From NCBI GenBank assembly GCA_024401825.1, contig JAKSKF010000009.1:1-52274 (forward strand): a DNA stretch of 52,274 nucleotides. Reading direction: 5' to 3'. The DNA is from Bacteroidales bacterium (GTDB lineage Bacteria; Bacteroidota; Bacteroidia; Bacteroidales; UBA932). Below are positions 15,322 to 23,656 of this stretch, piece after piece (within the stretch, counting starts at the first letter, position 1; the number at the start of each line of letters is the position of its first letter). The translations under genes were made by a program, and so were the position numbers. The notes under the pieces are model-generated. The model worked only from the letters and a program-made list of their open reading frames with translations, had not been told where the DNA came from and did not search any database.

Positions 15322-17261
15322 TTGCCGGCCTCCTTATACTTTGAAATGAAATGGTCGGCCGCAAGAAGGGCGGCCGTACTGCCGGCGCTGGCTATGGCTC
15401 CGTGAGGTTCCTGCGGAGGGTCACCGTCGTAAAGCTCGGCGAACGCGCCGACTCCGTGCTTGGAAAGGTCATCGTAGAATCCCTCGCAGAGCCATTCGGC
15501 CTTTTTCACGAAGGATGCGCCCTTGATTCTGAACGCCACGTCAATGTATTGCTCCAGCAGGAAAGGGAATGCGCAGCCCTGATGATATGCAAGGTCGCGG
15601 TCCACCTGGGAGCCCTCATAAACACCCTTGTACTTGATGTCGCGGGGAGACAGGCTCCTGATTCCGCGCGCCGTCACAAGTTCGTTGTCTATCACCCTGA
15701 GGACGGAAGGGAAGAGTTCCTCGTCAACGGGGGAATTCCTGACCCAGATGGCAAGCAGCTGGTTGGGCCTGATATCCATATTCTGACCGAAGCCGTCAAC
15801 GTAATCCGCAAGACAGCCGCGCCCGGGATTCCAGAAAGTCTCCATAAAGGAATTCCGTATGGTGGAGCACAGGGGCTCCCATTCCTTTGTGAAGGGGCTG
15901 TTTTTCCTGCCGTGCTTCTTTTCCATCTCGACGGCGAAGCAGATGCTGTTGTACCAGAAGGCGTTGGTCTCCACCTGATAGCCCGGGCGCTCCGTGACCG
16001 GCTGGCCGTACACGTAAGCGTTCATCCAGGACAGGGCCACGTTCTCCATCTGGGCCCAGAGCAGGCCGTTCGGCTGCATTGAGACCTCGCGTCTGCGGCC
16101 GGGGAGGTAACTTTCTATGACGCCCTTCACCGTGTCACCGTATTTCTTCCAGATTCTGGCGGAATCGGCTCCGTATTCAAGGTAGGACTGCAGGACGCTC
16201 GCCAGATAGAGGGGAGCTTCAACCTGAGTGGTGCGGCGGAAGAGCCTTTCCTGCTCGTCGGCTATGAGATTGTCCAGAATCTCTTCGAATTCCGAAGGGG
16301 AATTCTTGCCGTACAGCGCAATGCCCGGCAGGGCCAGGAGAGTTTCCCTCAACAGGCCGGTGAGGAGCCAGGACAAACCGGCGTTTATCCTCTTGCGCTC
16401 GTGATGGGTGCTGATGAGAGTGTCGGCCCACCTGACAAGCTGGTCGTGCTGTCCCGTGATTTGGGGAGCCTCCTTTTCCAGTCTGGTGAACAGACGCTTG
16501 AGGGCCGTGGGGTTCGTAGGCTCCGTGGAGGCGGAGAACACTATGGAAGAACCGGGCTTCATCTGAGTCTGGAACGTTCCGGGCACAAAGAGGTCTTCAC
16601 GGCAGTCAAATCCGCGACGGTATTCGTCCGAATAGGTGATGCCGTAATTCCAATGGGGGTTGTATTCGAATTCCGTCTTCGGGTCGGAGAACTGGAGATA
16701 CAGGTCCGGGAAGGGCTCGTACATCCTGAACTTGCGGCCGCCTTCCACCTCGACGGCGGCAAAACTTGCCTCGCTGTTGGCCTCGGTCAGGGCGTGTATG
16801 TTCCTGAAAGCAAGGAAGGGCTTGAGCTGCACGGTGACCGCGGACGGGGCCTGAAGCAGTTCGTAACGAATCAGCGTCTGGTCCCCGCTGGGGTTCACAA
16901 TCAAACTCTTGCGCAGGACCACGGCGCCTACCTTGTAGGTGACGGCGGGAATGGGGTCCGCCTCGAAATCCACGACGTATTTGTGGCCGCGGGGCTCATA
17001 TATGTCTCCGTAGCAGTGAATTCCAAGATTGAACTGCTTGCCGTCCACCGTCAGGCTCTCGTCCAGAGAGGACAGCAGAAGATACTTGTCCCCGCCGAAA
17101 CGGTCCAGGGTGACCGCAAGCAGGCCGTGATAACGTCTGGTGTTGCAGAACACTATGCTGGTGTTGGCGTAGGAGCCCGACTTTCCCGCGCAGATGATTT
17201 CCCTGCGGAGGGAGTAGGACCGGTTGACCAGTTCAGATTTGTTGAACTTTAAGAAAGCCAT
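15318..17261 (-). CDS. glycogen debranching enzyme-type protein (amylo-alpha-1,6-glucosidase-like)
   Basis: The product has an N-terminal GDE_N-like domain (NKSELVNRSYSLRREI, then NTRRYHGLLAV near residue 45) and a C-terminal helical GDE_C-like domain. Members hydrolyse the alpha-1,6 stub at glycogen branch points. In the C-terminal domain the segment I expect to read RDT reads RET near residue 304, and the WMD-type motif reads WMNAYVYGQPVTERPGYQVETNAFWYN; I recall WMN in Bacteroides relatives too, so activity is likely but not proven. I choose the ATG at 17261 (647 residues), two bases after glgB. An upstream GTG at 17294 would run into glgB. Confidence 0.88.
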   Translation of the reverse strand: MAFLKFNKSELVNRSYSLRREIICAGKSGSYANTSIVFCNTRRYHGLLAVTLDRFGGDKYLLLSSLDESLTVDGKQFNLGIHCYGDIYEPRGHKYVVDFEADPIPAVTYKVGAVVLRKSLIVNPSGDQTLIRYELLQAPSAVTVQLKPFLAFRNIHALTEANSEASFAAVEVEGGRKFRMYEPFPDLYLQFSDPKTEFEYNPHWNYGITYSDEYRRGFDCREDLFVPGTFQTQMKPGSSIVFSASTEPTNPTALKRLFTRLEKEAPQITGQHDQLVRWADTLISTHHERKRINAGLSWLLTGLLRETLLALPGIALYGKNSPSEFEEILDNLIADEQERLFRRTTQVEAPLYLASVLQSYLEYGADSARIWKKYGDTVKGVIESYLPGRRREVSMQPNGLLWAQMENVALSWMNAYVYGQPVTERPGYQVETNAFWYNSICFAVEMEKKHGRKNSPFTKEWEPLCSTIRNSFMETFWNPGRGCLADYVDGFGQNMDIRPNQLLAIWVRNSPVDEELFPSVLRVIDNELVTARGIRSLSPRDIKYKGVYEGSQVDRDLAYHQGCAFPFLLEQYIDVAFRIKGASFVKKAEWLCEGFYDDLSKHGVGAFAELYDGDPPQEPHGAIASAGSTAALLAADHFISKYKEAGK

Positions 17262-17263
17262 TT

Positions 17264-19216
17264 CTATTTTGTCTTTTTCAGCACGATAGCACACCTGCAG
17301 GGCAGGTAGAGCTTCAGCATATGATTTACAGTCAAATGTTTCCCTTCACCTGAAAGCCGTCCGAAACCGCCGAAGCGATGTTCGTCCGTGTCGAACACGG
17401 AGAGATACTCGCCGTCCGCAGCCTCAAACCCGTAACCGGTGAAAGAAACCGTGGGATTGAAATTGAACGCAAAGATAGCGTTTTTCCTTCGGAAAATCAA
17501 TACTTTATCCGCTTCGTTGGCACATATCAGCTCCGGTCTTTCGTCCAGTATGCCCGGCTCGCGTAGGAAATGCACCATAACCTTGTCGAATTCCTGCAGT
17601 CCGGCGAACCTCAGTTCCGGGTTGTCCGGCAGGGACCACAGTCTCCTGGCGTGCTGGAAAGACCACCGGTTCCCCTCCCTGGGGAAGTCTATCCACTCCG
17701 GATGGCCGAACTCGTTGCCCATAAAGTTCAGGTAGCCTCCGCCGTTGGTCGCGGCTGTGACGAGCCGTATCATCTTGTGAAGCGCCACTCCCCTCTCCAC
17801 CAGCAGATTGTTCTGGTTCCTGCCCATTCCCCAGTACATCTCCTTGTCTATCAGGCGGAAAATTATGGTCTTGTCCCCCACGAGCGCCTGGTCGTGACAT
17901 TCAGAGTAGGATACGGTGCTCTCGTCCTCCCTCTTGTTGGTGAGTTCCCACCATATTCCCCCCATACTCCAGTTGTCGTCAGAGAGTTCCTTTATCCACT
18001 TTATCCAGTGGTCGGCAATCCCCATCGACATCCTGAAATCGAAGCCTGTTCCGCAGGCGTCGAACGGCGCGGCAAGTCCTGCCATCCCGCTCACGTCCTC
18101 GGCAATGGTGATTGCATCCGGATTCAGCTCGTGAACAAGCATATTGGCGAGCGCCAGATAATCTATGGCGTTCTCGTCAACCCCCTTGTCGAAATATCTG
18201 TCATAACCGTTGAAGTCAGTTCCCAGACCGTGGTCCCAGTATATCATACTGGTAACCCCGTCGAAGCGGAATCCGTCCAGATGATATTCCTGCATCCAGA
18301 ACTTGCAGTTCGAGAGCAGGAAGGCCTTGGTCTCGTTCTTCCCATAGTCGAAGCAGCGGCTGTCCCAGGCGGGATGCAGGCCTTTGTAGAAGTACAGGTC
18401 GTCCCTTCCGTCGAAATTGCCCAGGCCCTCCGCCTCGTTCTTCACCATATGGGAGTGGACAATGTCCATAATGACGGCTATGCCCCTCGAATGGGCGTCG
18501 TCCACAAGGCGCTTGAAATCTTCAGGGGTGCCGAAGCGGGAACTCAGCGCGAAGAAATTGGAGACCTGGTACCCGAAGGAACCGTAGTAGGGATGCTCCT
18601 GAAGGGCCATAATCTGCAAGGTGTCATAGCCGAGGGACTCCACCCTGGGCAGCACTCCGGTCCTGAAATCCTCGAAAGAGGCTACCTTGGGCTCCTCGGA
18701 ACTCATTCCTATGTGGCATTCGTAGATGAAGGGATGCGGGCGGGGCCCCGGCGAGGGAGACTTCCACTCATAGGCGGGAAGGTTCCACACCTGGGCGCAG
18801 AACACCTTGGTTTCCGGGTCCTGGACCACTCTGGTGGAATATGAGGGAAGACGTTCGCCCGCGCCGCCCGGCCATTCTATCCAGAGTTTGTACAAATCGC
18901 CGTGATGAAGGAAGATTTTTCCCACGCGCAGTTCCCAGTTGCCCCCGCCAATAGGCTTGAACATATAGGCGTCCGTGCGTTTCCAGTTGTTGAACTGCCC
19001 CGTCAGATAAATCCTGCTGGCGTTGGGCGCCCACTCGCGGAGAACCCATCCGTCACCGTCGGGATGCAGTCCGTAATACAGATGGTTGTTGCTGAATTCC
19101 GACAGGCTCTTCCCTCCCGTGAGGGCCTGCTTCACCTCCAGGATACGGCTGTGCCTTGCCTCCAGAGCCTTTGCGTAAGGTTCCAGCCAGGGGTCAGTTT
19201 CATAAATTTTCTTCAT
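17264..19216 (-). CDS. glgB: 1,4-alpha-glucan branching enzyme, eukaryote-like GH13
   Basis: It makes the alpha-1,6 branches of glycogen. The 650-residue protein has an N-terminal CBM48-like domain (LREWAPNASRIYLTGQFNNW), then a GH13 barrel with DIVHSHM, the nucleophile in DGFRFDGVTSMIYWDHGLG, the acid/base Glu in AEDVSGM, and YSECHDQALVGDKT. The motif order and wording resemble plant and animal branching enzymes (GH13_8) more than E. coli GlgB. I choose the ATG at 19216 (MKKIYETDPWLEPY); the longer frame to 19327 starts with TTG inside xseB. It overlaps xseB by 17 bases. Confidence 0.95.
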   Translation of the reverse strand: MKKIYETDPWLEPYAKALEARHSRILEVKQALTGGKSLSEFSNNHLYYGLHPDGDGWVLREWAPNASRIYLTGQFNNWKRTDAYMFKPIGGGNWELRVGKIFLHHGDLYKLWIEWPGGAGERLPSYSTRVVQDPETKVFCAQVWNLPAYEWKSPSPGPRPHPFIYECHIGMSSEEPKVASFEDFRTGVLPRVESLGYDTLQIMALQEHPYYGSFGYQVSNFFALSSRFGTPEDFKRLVDDAHSRGIAVIMDIVHSHMVKNEAEGLGNFDGRDDLYFYKGLHPAWDSRCFDYGKNETKAFLLSNCKFWMQEYHLDGFRFDGVTSMIYWDHGLGTDFNGYDRYFDKGVDENAIDYLALANMLVHELNPDAITIAEDVSGMAGLAAPFDACGTGFDFRMSMGIADHWIKWIKELSDDNWSMGGIWWELTNKREDESTVSYSECHDQALVGDKTIIFRLIDKEMYWGMGRNQNNLLVERGVALHKMIRLVTAATNGGGYLNFMGNEFGHPEWIDFPREGNRWSFQHARRLWSLPDNPELRFAGLQEFDKVMVHFLREPGILDERPELICANEADKVLIFRRKNAIFAFNFNPTVSFTGYGFEAADGEYLSVFDTDEHRFGGFGRLSGEGKHLTVNHMLKLYLPCRCAIVLKKTK

Positions 19217-19379
19217 ATTCCTCTCTTGCGCTGCGCAGATACTGCCTGCAATCGGCCACAATGGCGTTTGCCTTGCGAATAAGTTCCTCAACCTTGTCCA
19301 AAGGGGTTGCGGGGTCCTGGATTTCAAGTTCCAGCCGTTCCAGTTGTCCGATTGCGGACTTGTAATCGAATTTTTTCAT
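19200..19379 (-). CDS. xseB: exodeoxyribonuclease VII small subunit
   Basis: A 59-residue gene. The product begins MKKFDYKSAIGQLERLELEI and continues through PLDKVEELIRKANAIVADC, the typical XseB pattern of two amphipathic helices around a DP.T.L/PLD turn. XseB helices wrap the XseA arm in exonuclease VII, which degrades single-stranded DNA in both directions. The ATG at 19379 overlaps the xseA stop as ATGA, and the stop lies 17 bases inside glgB, so the gene is coupled on both sides. Position directly after xseA supports the call. Confidence 0.92.
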   Translation of the reverse strand: MKKFDYKSAIGQLERLELEIQDPATPLDKVEELIRKANAIVADCRQYLRSAREEYEENL

Positions 19380-20473
19380 CCTTTTACCTCGGCTTCTATC
19401 TTTCCGTCGTTAAACAAAACAGTTATCTTCTCTCCCGGCGCGACATTGCGGGAAGATTTCATTATGACGCCCCTTGCGTCGGTGACAAGGGCGTAGCCCC
19501 TGCCCAGGACCTGCCTCGGGTCCGCGGCCTTGATGCGGGACTCCAGCAGGGCCAGCTCGTTTTCCATATCGGAGAGCCTGCGGCCCACGGCGAGCGACAG
19601 CCTGTGCGCAAGTTCGGTGATTCTTGCATCCTCGGCGGCGAACGCCTCAATGAATTCATCCGCGAGCGCCGTGGGGGTCTTGACGGAACGGAATGCAACC
19701 ATATCCGCAACGTGAATGTCCCTGTCGTGCCCGATGGCCGTGAATACCGGCAGGGAGCAGCAGGCGACGGCAAGGCAGAGACTGTAGTCGTCGAAGCAGG
19801 CCAGGTCGAGCGAAGAGCCCCCTCCGCGCATTATCAGGACCGCATCGTAACCTTCCTTCGAAGTTTCAGCCAGGGCCAGGGCGTCGGCGATTGATTCCGG
19901 GGCTGATTTCCCCTGCATCACGGCTTCAAGCAGGGTCACCTTGAACTTGAATCCGTATTCGTTACTGTCGAGATGGTTGCAGAAGTCACCGAAGCCGGCG
20001 GCGTCCCTTGCGCTGATGACGGCCAGGCTGTAGGGAAGGTCCGGAAGTTCCAGTTCCCGCTGCCTGTCCATCAGGTTCTCCTCTTCGAGACGGGCGACGG
20101 TCTTCCTCCGTTCCATTTCCGCCTCCCCCAGGGTGAACTGCGGTTCGAGGTCCTCAACCACAAGGGAAAGCCCGTAGAGTTCGGAATAATTCACCCGGCA
20201 GAGAGCCAGTATGGTCATTCCCGCGGCGAGGGGAGAGCCCGTAGCCCGGGCGAACGCCCGCCCTACCGAGGCGTAGGTCCCTTTCCAGATGACAGCCTTT
20301 GCCTTTGCCACAAGGCCGGACGCCCCGCTCTGGCACAAATCCATATAGCAGTGTCCGTTGGACCGTATCTGAACCTGGGCGACCTCGGCCTTCACCCACA
20401 ATGACTCGGGAAAGCGCTCGTCGAGGCTCTCCCTGATTTCTTGCTGAAGTTCGAACAGGTTTACGAATTCCAT
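19376..20473 (-). CDS. xseA: exodeoxyribonuclease VII large subunit
   Basis: Catalytic subunit of exonuclease VII, used in mismatch repair and removal of single-stranded DNA. The N-terminal OB-fold starts NLFELQQEIRESLDERFPESLWVKAEV and contains GHCYMDL. The core has MRGGGSSLDLACFDD near residue 212 and AIGHDRDIHVADMVAFRSVKTPTALADEF near 242, both hallmark motifs. At 365 residues it is shorter than the 456-residue E. coli protein, mostly through a reduced coiled-coil arm. It starts 20 bases after der and is followed by xseB with an ATGA overlap. Confidence 0.96.
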   Translation of the reverse strand: MEFVNLFELQQEIRESLDERFPESLWVKAEVAQVQIRSNGHCYMDLCQSGASGLVAKAKAVIWKGTYASVGRAFARATGSPLAAGMTILALCRVNYSELYGLSLVVEDLEPQFTLGEAEMERRKTVARLEEENLMDRQRELELPDLPYSLAVISARDAAGFGDFCNHLDSNEYGFKFKVTLLEAVMQGKSAPESIADALALAETSKEGYDAVLIMRGGGSSLDLACFDDYSLCLAVACCSLPVFTAIGHDRDIHVADMVAFRSVKTPTALADEFIEAFAAEDARITELAHRLSLAVGRRLSDMENELALLESRIKAADPRQVLGRGYALVTDARGVIMKSSRNVAPGEKITVLFNDGKIEAEVKG

Positions 20474-20479
20474 ATCGTA

Positions 20480-20488
20480 TCAAAGATA
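20480..20488 (-). promoter_or_regulatory. possible xseA -7 element inside a palindrome
   Basis: Read leftward, TATCTTTGA lies six bases before the xseA ATG. It sits within the perfect 15-base inverted repeat CGTATCAAAGATACG (20476-20490). No good TTTG is seen at -33. It may be an internal promoter, an operator or a small hairpin at the der stop. Confidence 0.3.
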
Positions 20489-20493
20489 CGAAA

Positions 20494-21801
20494 TTATTTT
20501 TGTCGAATGTAAATCTGGACCGGACAACCCGTGAGTGAAAACTCCGAACGCAGTTTGTTTTCCAGGAAACGGCGGTAGGGTTCCTTTACGTACTGGGGCA
20601 GATTGCAGAAGAACGCAAAGGCCGGGAACTTGGTCGGAAGCTGGGTTATATACTTGATTTTTACGAACTTGCCCTTCCAGGCAGGAGGCGGGGTCTCCTC
20701 GACTATGGGAAGCAGCGCCTCGTTCAGCCTTGCGGTGGGTATCTTGCGGGAATAGTTCTCATAGACCGCGCTTGCCGCATCCAGCACGTCCTGTATCCTC
20801 TGCATCTTCACTACGGAGGTGAAGATGACGGGGACGTCGTCGAAAGGCGCCAGCCTGCTTCGGAGCGCCCTTTCATAATCCCTCAGAGTGTTGCTGTCCT
20901 TGATGAAGAGGTCCCACTTGTTCACCACCAGCACGCAGCCCTTGCGGTTGCGGAGAATTAGGTTGAAGATATTCATATCCTGGGACTCCATTCCGGTGGT
21001 GGCGTCTATCATCATAATGCAGATGTCGGAATGTTCTATGGCCCTTATGGAGCGCATCACGGAATAGAATTCCAGGTCCTCGCGCACCTTGGTCCTCCGC
21101 CTGATTCCGGCGGTGTCCACCAGCATGAATTCGTGGCCGTACTTGTTGTAGTGGGTCTCGACGCTGTCCCTCGTGGTACCCGCCACGGGAGTCACGATAT
21201 TCCGCTCCTCGCCCAGAAGGGCGTTTGTGAGGGAGGACTTGCCCACGTTGGGTTTTCCCACTATCGCAATCCTGGGAAGGGCGGAATACGGGTCCTCCGA
21301 CTGAGTTTCCTTGGGAAGCACCCTCACTATCTCGTCCAGCAGGTCGCCGGTGCCGCTTCCGTTTGCGGCTGACACACTGAAAATCTCTCCCAGCCCCAGG
21401 CCGTAGAACTGATATGCGTCATATTGTTTCTCGCCGGAGTCCACCTTGTTCACGCAGACCACGACAGGTTTCCTGCAACGTCTCAGCACCGAGGCAATCT
21501 CCGAATCGTAGTCGGTGATGCCGGTGGCGGCCTCTACCATAAAGAGAACGACGTCCGCCTCGTCTATGGCTATTTCGACCTGGCGCCGGATTGCGGCCTC
21601 GAACACGTCGTCGGAGTTGGTCGTGTACCCGCCGGTATCGACAACGGAAAACTCCCGTCCGCACCAGTCGCAACGGCCGTAATGACGGTCACGGGTAACG
21701 CCCGCCACGTCATCCACAATAGCCTGGCGCATTCCCACCAGACGGTTGAACAGGGTCGATTTGCCCACATTAGGCCTTCCCACTATCGCTACCAGTGCCA
21801 T
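20494..21801 (-). CDS. der: ribosome assembly GTPase Der (EngA)
   Basis: Der has two tandem GTPase domains and a C-terminal KH-like domain and acts in assembly of the 50S subunit. Both P-loops are present: GRPNVGKST near residue 8 and GKPNVGKSS near 182. The switch II motifs DTGGY and DTAGI and the base-recognition motifs NKVD and NKWD are also visible. I start at the ATG at 21801 ([13 protein letters not shown], 435 residues), the usual N-terminus; an ATG at 21864 would add 21 residues that only read across the upstream gene. The first 32 bases overlap the small Cys-rich gene. Confidence 0.96.
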   Translation of the reverse strand: MALVAIVGRPNVGKSTLFNRLVGMRQAIVDDVAGVTRDRHYGRCDWCGREFSVVDTGGYTTNSDDVFEAAIRRQVEIAIDEADVVLFMVEAATGITDYDSEIASVLRRCRKPVVVCVNKVDSGEKQYDAYQFYGLGLGEIFSVSAANGSGTGDLLDEIVRVLPKETQSEDPYSALPRIAIVGKPNVGKSSLTNALLGEERNIVTPVAGTTRDSVETHYNKYGHEFMLVDTAGIRRRTKVREDLEFYSVMRSIRAIEHSDICIMMIDATTGMESQDMNIFNLILRNRKGCVLVVNKWDLFIKDSNTLRDYERALRSRLAPFDDVPVIFTSVVKMQRIQDVLDAASAVYENYSRKIPTARLNEALLPIVEETPPPAWKGKFVKIKYITQLPTKFPAFAFFCNLPQYVKEPYRRFLENKLRSEFSLTGCPVQIYIRQK

Positions 21802-22018
21802 ACAAGCTGCAATCTTTACATTCTTCGGAACAACTTCCGCATTTCCGCCTATGCATTCCGGCATCCTCTTCCTTGAAACAACGGATGCCGCGTTTTCTCA
21901 TTTCTTCGTTGGACCCCACGTCGTAATGCGGGAAATCCTTCTTCCTGAAGAAGACGTTCACCCCCAGGCACAGCGCGCAGAAGGCCACCACGGCCAATGT
22001 CAGGAGAAACAGTTTCAC
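21770..22018 (-). CDS. small membrane-anchored cysteine-rich protein
   Basis: The 82-residue product starts at a GTG five bases after the prs stop. Residues 2-22 form one membrane helix ([20 protein letters not shown]), followed by [23 protein letters not shown], a pattern I recall from short unnamed Bacteroidota membrane proteins. The tail holds closely spaced cysteines ([11 protein letters not shown]) that could bind a metal or cluster. I cannot assign a function. It lies between prs and der in the long leftward run and overlaps der. Confidence 0.75.
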   Translation of the reverse strand: MKLFLLTLAVVAFCALCLGVNVFFRKKDFPHYDVGSNEEMRKRGIRCFKEEDAGMHRRKCGSCSEECKDCSLYGTGSDSGKA

Positions 22019-22023
22019 AGTGT

Positions 22024-23004
22024 CTAGAATATGAATTCAGTGCTGATGGGTTCGTAGCGGTAAACCTTGTTGATTACGCTGGCGAACACTTCGGCCATCG
22101 ACACTATCCTCATCTTGGAATCGCCTTCAAGCTCGGGATGGGGTATGGTGTCGGTGATGTACACCTCCTCCAGGGCAGAATCGTGGATTCTCTTCAACGC
22201 ATCCCCGGAAAGAACGCCGTGAGTCGCGCAGGCCCTGACGCTGGCGGCGCCCATCGCCTTGAGCACGTCGGCCGCCTTGCACAGAGTGCCCGCCGTGTCT
22301 ATCATATCGTCCATTATGACCACATCCTTCCCCTCGACCTCGCCTATCGCGGTTATTTTCCCCACCACGTTGGCCCTTTCCCTGGTCTTATGGCAGATAA
22401 TCACGGGACAGTCCTTCCTCTTGGAAAGTTCGCGGGCATAGGAATTGGCCCTCTTGGCTCCTCCCATATCGGGCGCCGCGATTGCCAGGTTCCTGAGGGG
22501 GAGATTGCTGATAACCGGAAGGAACACCTTGCTGGCATAGAGATGGTCCACGGGAACATCGAAGAACCCCTGAATCTGGTCGGCGTGAAGGTCGCAGGTC
22601 ATTATCCTGTCCACACCGGCGGCGGTCAGGAGATTGGCCGCCAGTTTGGCTCCTATGCTGACGCGGGGCTTGTCCTTGCGGTCCTGGCGCGCCCATCCGA
22701 AATAGGGGATGACGGCCACCACCTTGTCTGCCGAAGCCCTCTTTGCGGCATCCACCATCAGAAGCAGTTCCATCAGGTTTTCTGCGGGCGGCATTGTGGA
22801 CTGCACGATGAATACGGTCGCCCCGCGGACACTCTCCGTGAACGAGGGCTGGAACTCACCGTCGCTGAAGTTGGTAACCTCCGAATCTCCGAGATGGATT
22901 TTCTCAGCCTCGGGGACCATAGTGTTCAGATAGTCGACAATTTTCTGCGCGAAGCCGCGGGATGCCCTGCACGCGAAAACTTCCATTCGATGTTCAAACT
23001 GCAT
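22024..23004 (-). CDS. prs: ribose-phosphate pyrophosphokinase (PRPP synthetase)
   Basis: It makes PRPP from ribose 5-phosphate and ATP for nucleotide, histidine, tryptophan and NAD synthesis. The 326-residue protein has NFSDGEFQPSF near residue 46, the ATP/Mg region YFGWARQDRKDKPR near 99 with CDLHADQIQGFF near 136, and the PRPP-binding loop VVIMDDMIDTAGTL near 225. ATG start at 23004, three bases after yihA, placing it in the long run with der. Confidence 0.97.
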   Translation of the reverse strand: MQFEHRMEVFACRASRGFAQKIVDYLNTMVPEAEKIHLGDSEVTNFSDGEFQPSFTESVRGATVFIVQSTMPPAENLMELLLMVDAAKRASADKVVAVIPYFGWARQDRKDKPRVSIGAKLAANLLTAAGVDRIMTCDLHADQIQGFFDVPVDHLYASKVFLPVISNLPLRNLAIAAPDMGGAKRANSYARELSKRKDCPVIICHKTRERANVVGKITAIGEVEGKDVVIMDDMIDTAGTLCKAADVLKAMGAASVRACATHGVLSGDALKRIHDSALEEVYITDTIPHPELEGDSKMRIVSMAEVFASVINKVYRYEPISTEFIF

Positions 23005-23007
23005 ATT

Positions 23008-23604
23008 CTATAGATTATTAAGTATTGTCCCGATGTAGTCCAGAATTGCGTCCCTTCCCGCTCCTGTCCTGGATGAGCTGGTGAACACAGGGGGAAGTTC
23101 CTCCCACTGTTCAGACAGAATCATCCTGTCCCTCTCTATCTGCGCCGCAAGAGCGTTGGGGCCCTGTTTGTCACACTTGGTGAAGATTATGGAGAAGGGT
23201 ATTCCGTTCTCCCCCAAATCCGCCAGGAAATCAAGGTCGTTGGCTCCGATGTCGTGCCGTGAATCAATCAGCACGAACAGCAGGCGCATCTCTTCCGAAT
23301 TGAAGATGTAGTCCCTTATGACCTCTGCAAGTTCTTCCCGGCCTTTCCGGCCCATCTTTGCATAACCGTACCCCGGAAGGTCCACCAGATACCAGCCGCC
23401 GTTTATCAGGAAATGATTGACGAGCTTCGTCTTTCCGGGCGTAGCCGAGGTCATCGCAAGTTTGCCGTTGGAACAGAGCATATTGATGAGCGAGGACTTG
23501 CCCACGTTGCTCCGGCCGATGAAGGCGAATTCCGGCAGTCTCGGCGCCGGTTTCTGGGAAACCCTTGCGCTGCTGCCCGCGAATCTGGCCTCGGAAATTT
23601 TCAT
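23008..23604 (-). CDS. yihA: ribosome biogenesis GTPase YihA/YsxC (EngB)
   Basis: A single-domain TRAFAC GTPase needed for late 50S assembly. The 198-residue length is typical. Motifs are FIGRSNVGKSSLINML (P-loop, near residue 28), TPGKT (switch I), DLPGYGYAKMG (switch II) and FTKCDK (base recognition). It is the first gene of the 16-gene leftward run and has a -7 element 21 bases upstream of its ATG. Confidence 0.96.
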   Translation of the reverse strand: MKISEARFAGSSARVSQKPAPRLPEFAFIGRSNVGKSSLINMLCSNGKLAMTSATPGKTKLVNHFLINGGWYLVDLPGYGYAKMGRKGREELAEVIRDYIFNSEEMRLLFVLIDSRHDIGANDLDFLADLGENGIPFSIIFTKCDKQGPNALAAQIERDRMILSEQWEELPPVFTSSSRTGAGRDAILDYIGTILNNL

Positions 23605-23625
23605 TTTACCACTTTAACAATCCTT

Positions 23626-23634
23626 GCAAAGATA
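23626..23634 (-). promoter_or_regulatory. yihA -7 element (TATCTTTGC)
   Basis: Read leftward, TATCTTTGC is a full match to TAnnTTTGY and lies 21 bases before the yihA ATG. A clear TTTG at -33 is missing. It is the only evident promoter at the head of the 16-gene run. Confidence 0.55.
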
Positions 23635-23656
23635 GTAAAAAACCCTCAATTTCCGC

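Noticed and set aside
17570-18844. 424-residue open frame opposite glgB
   Set aside because: Antisense to a gene with all GH13 motifs; no independent signal.
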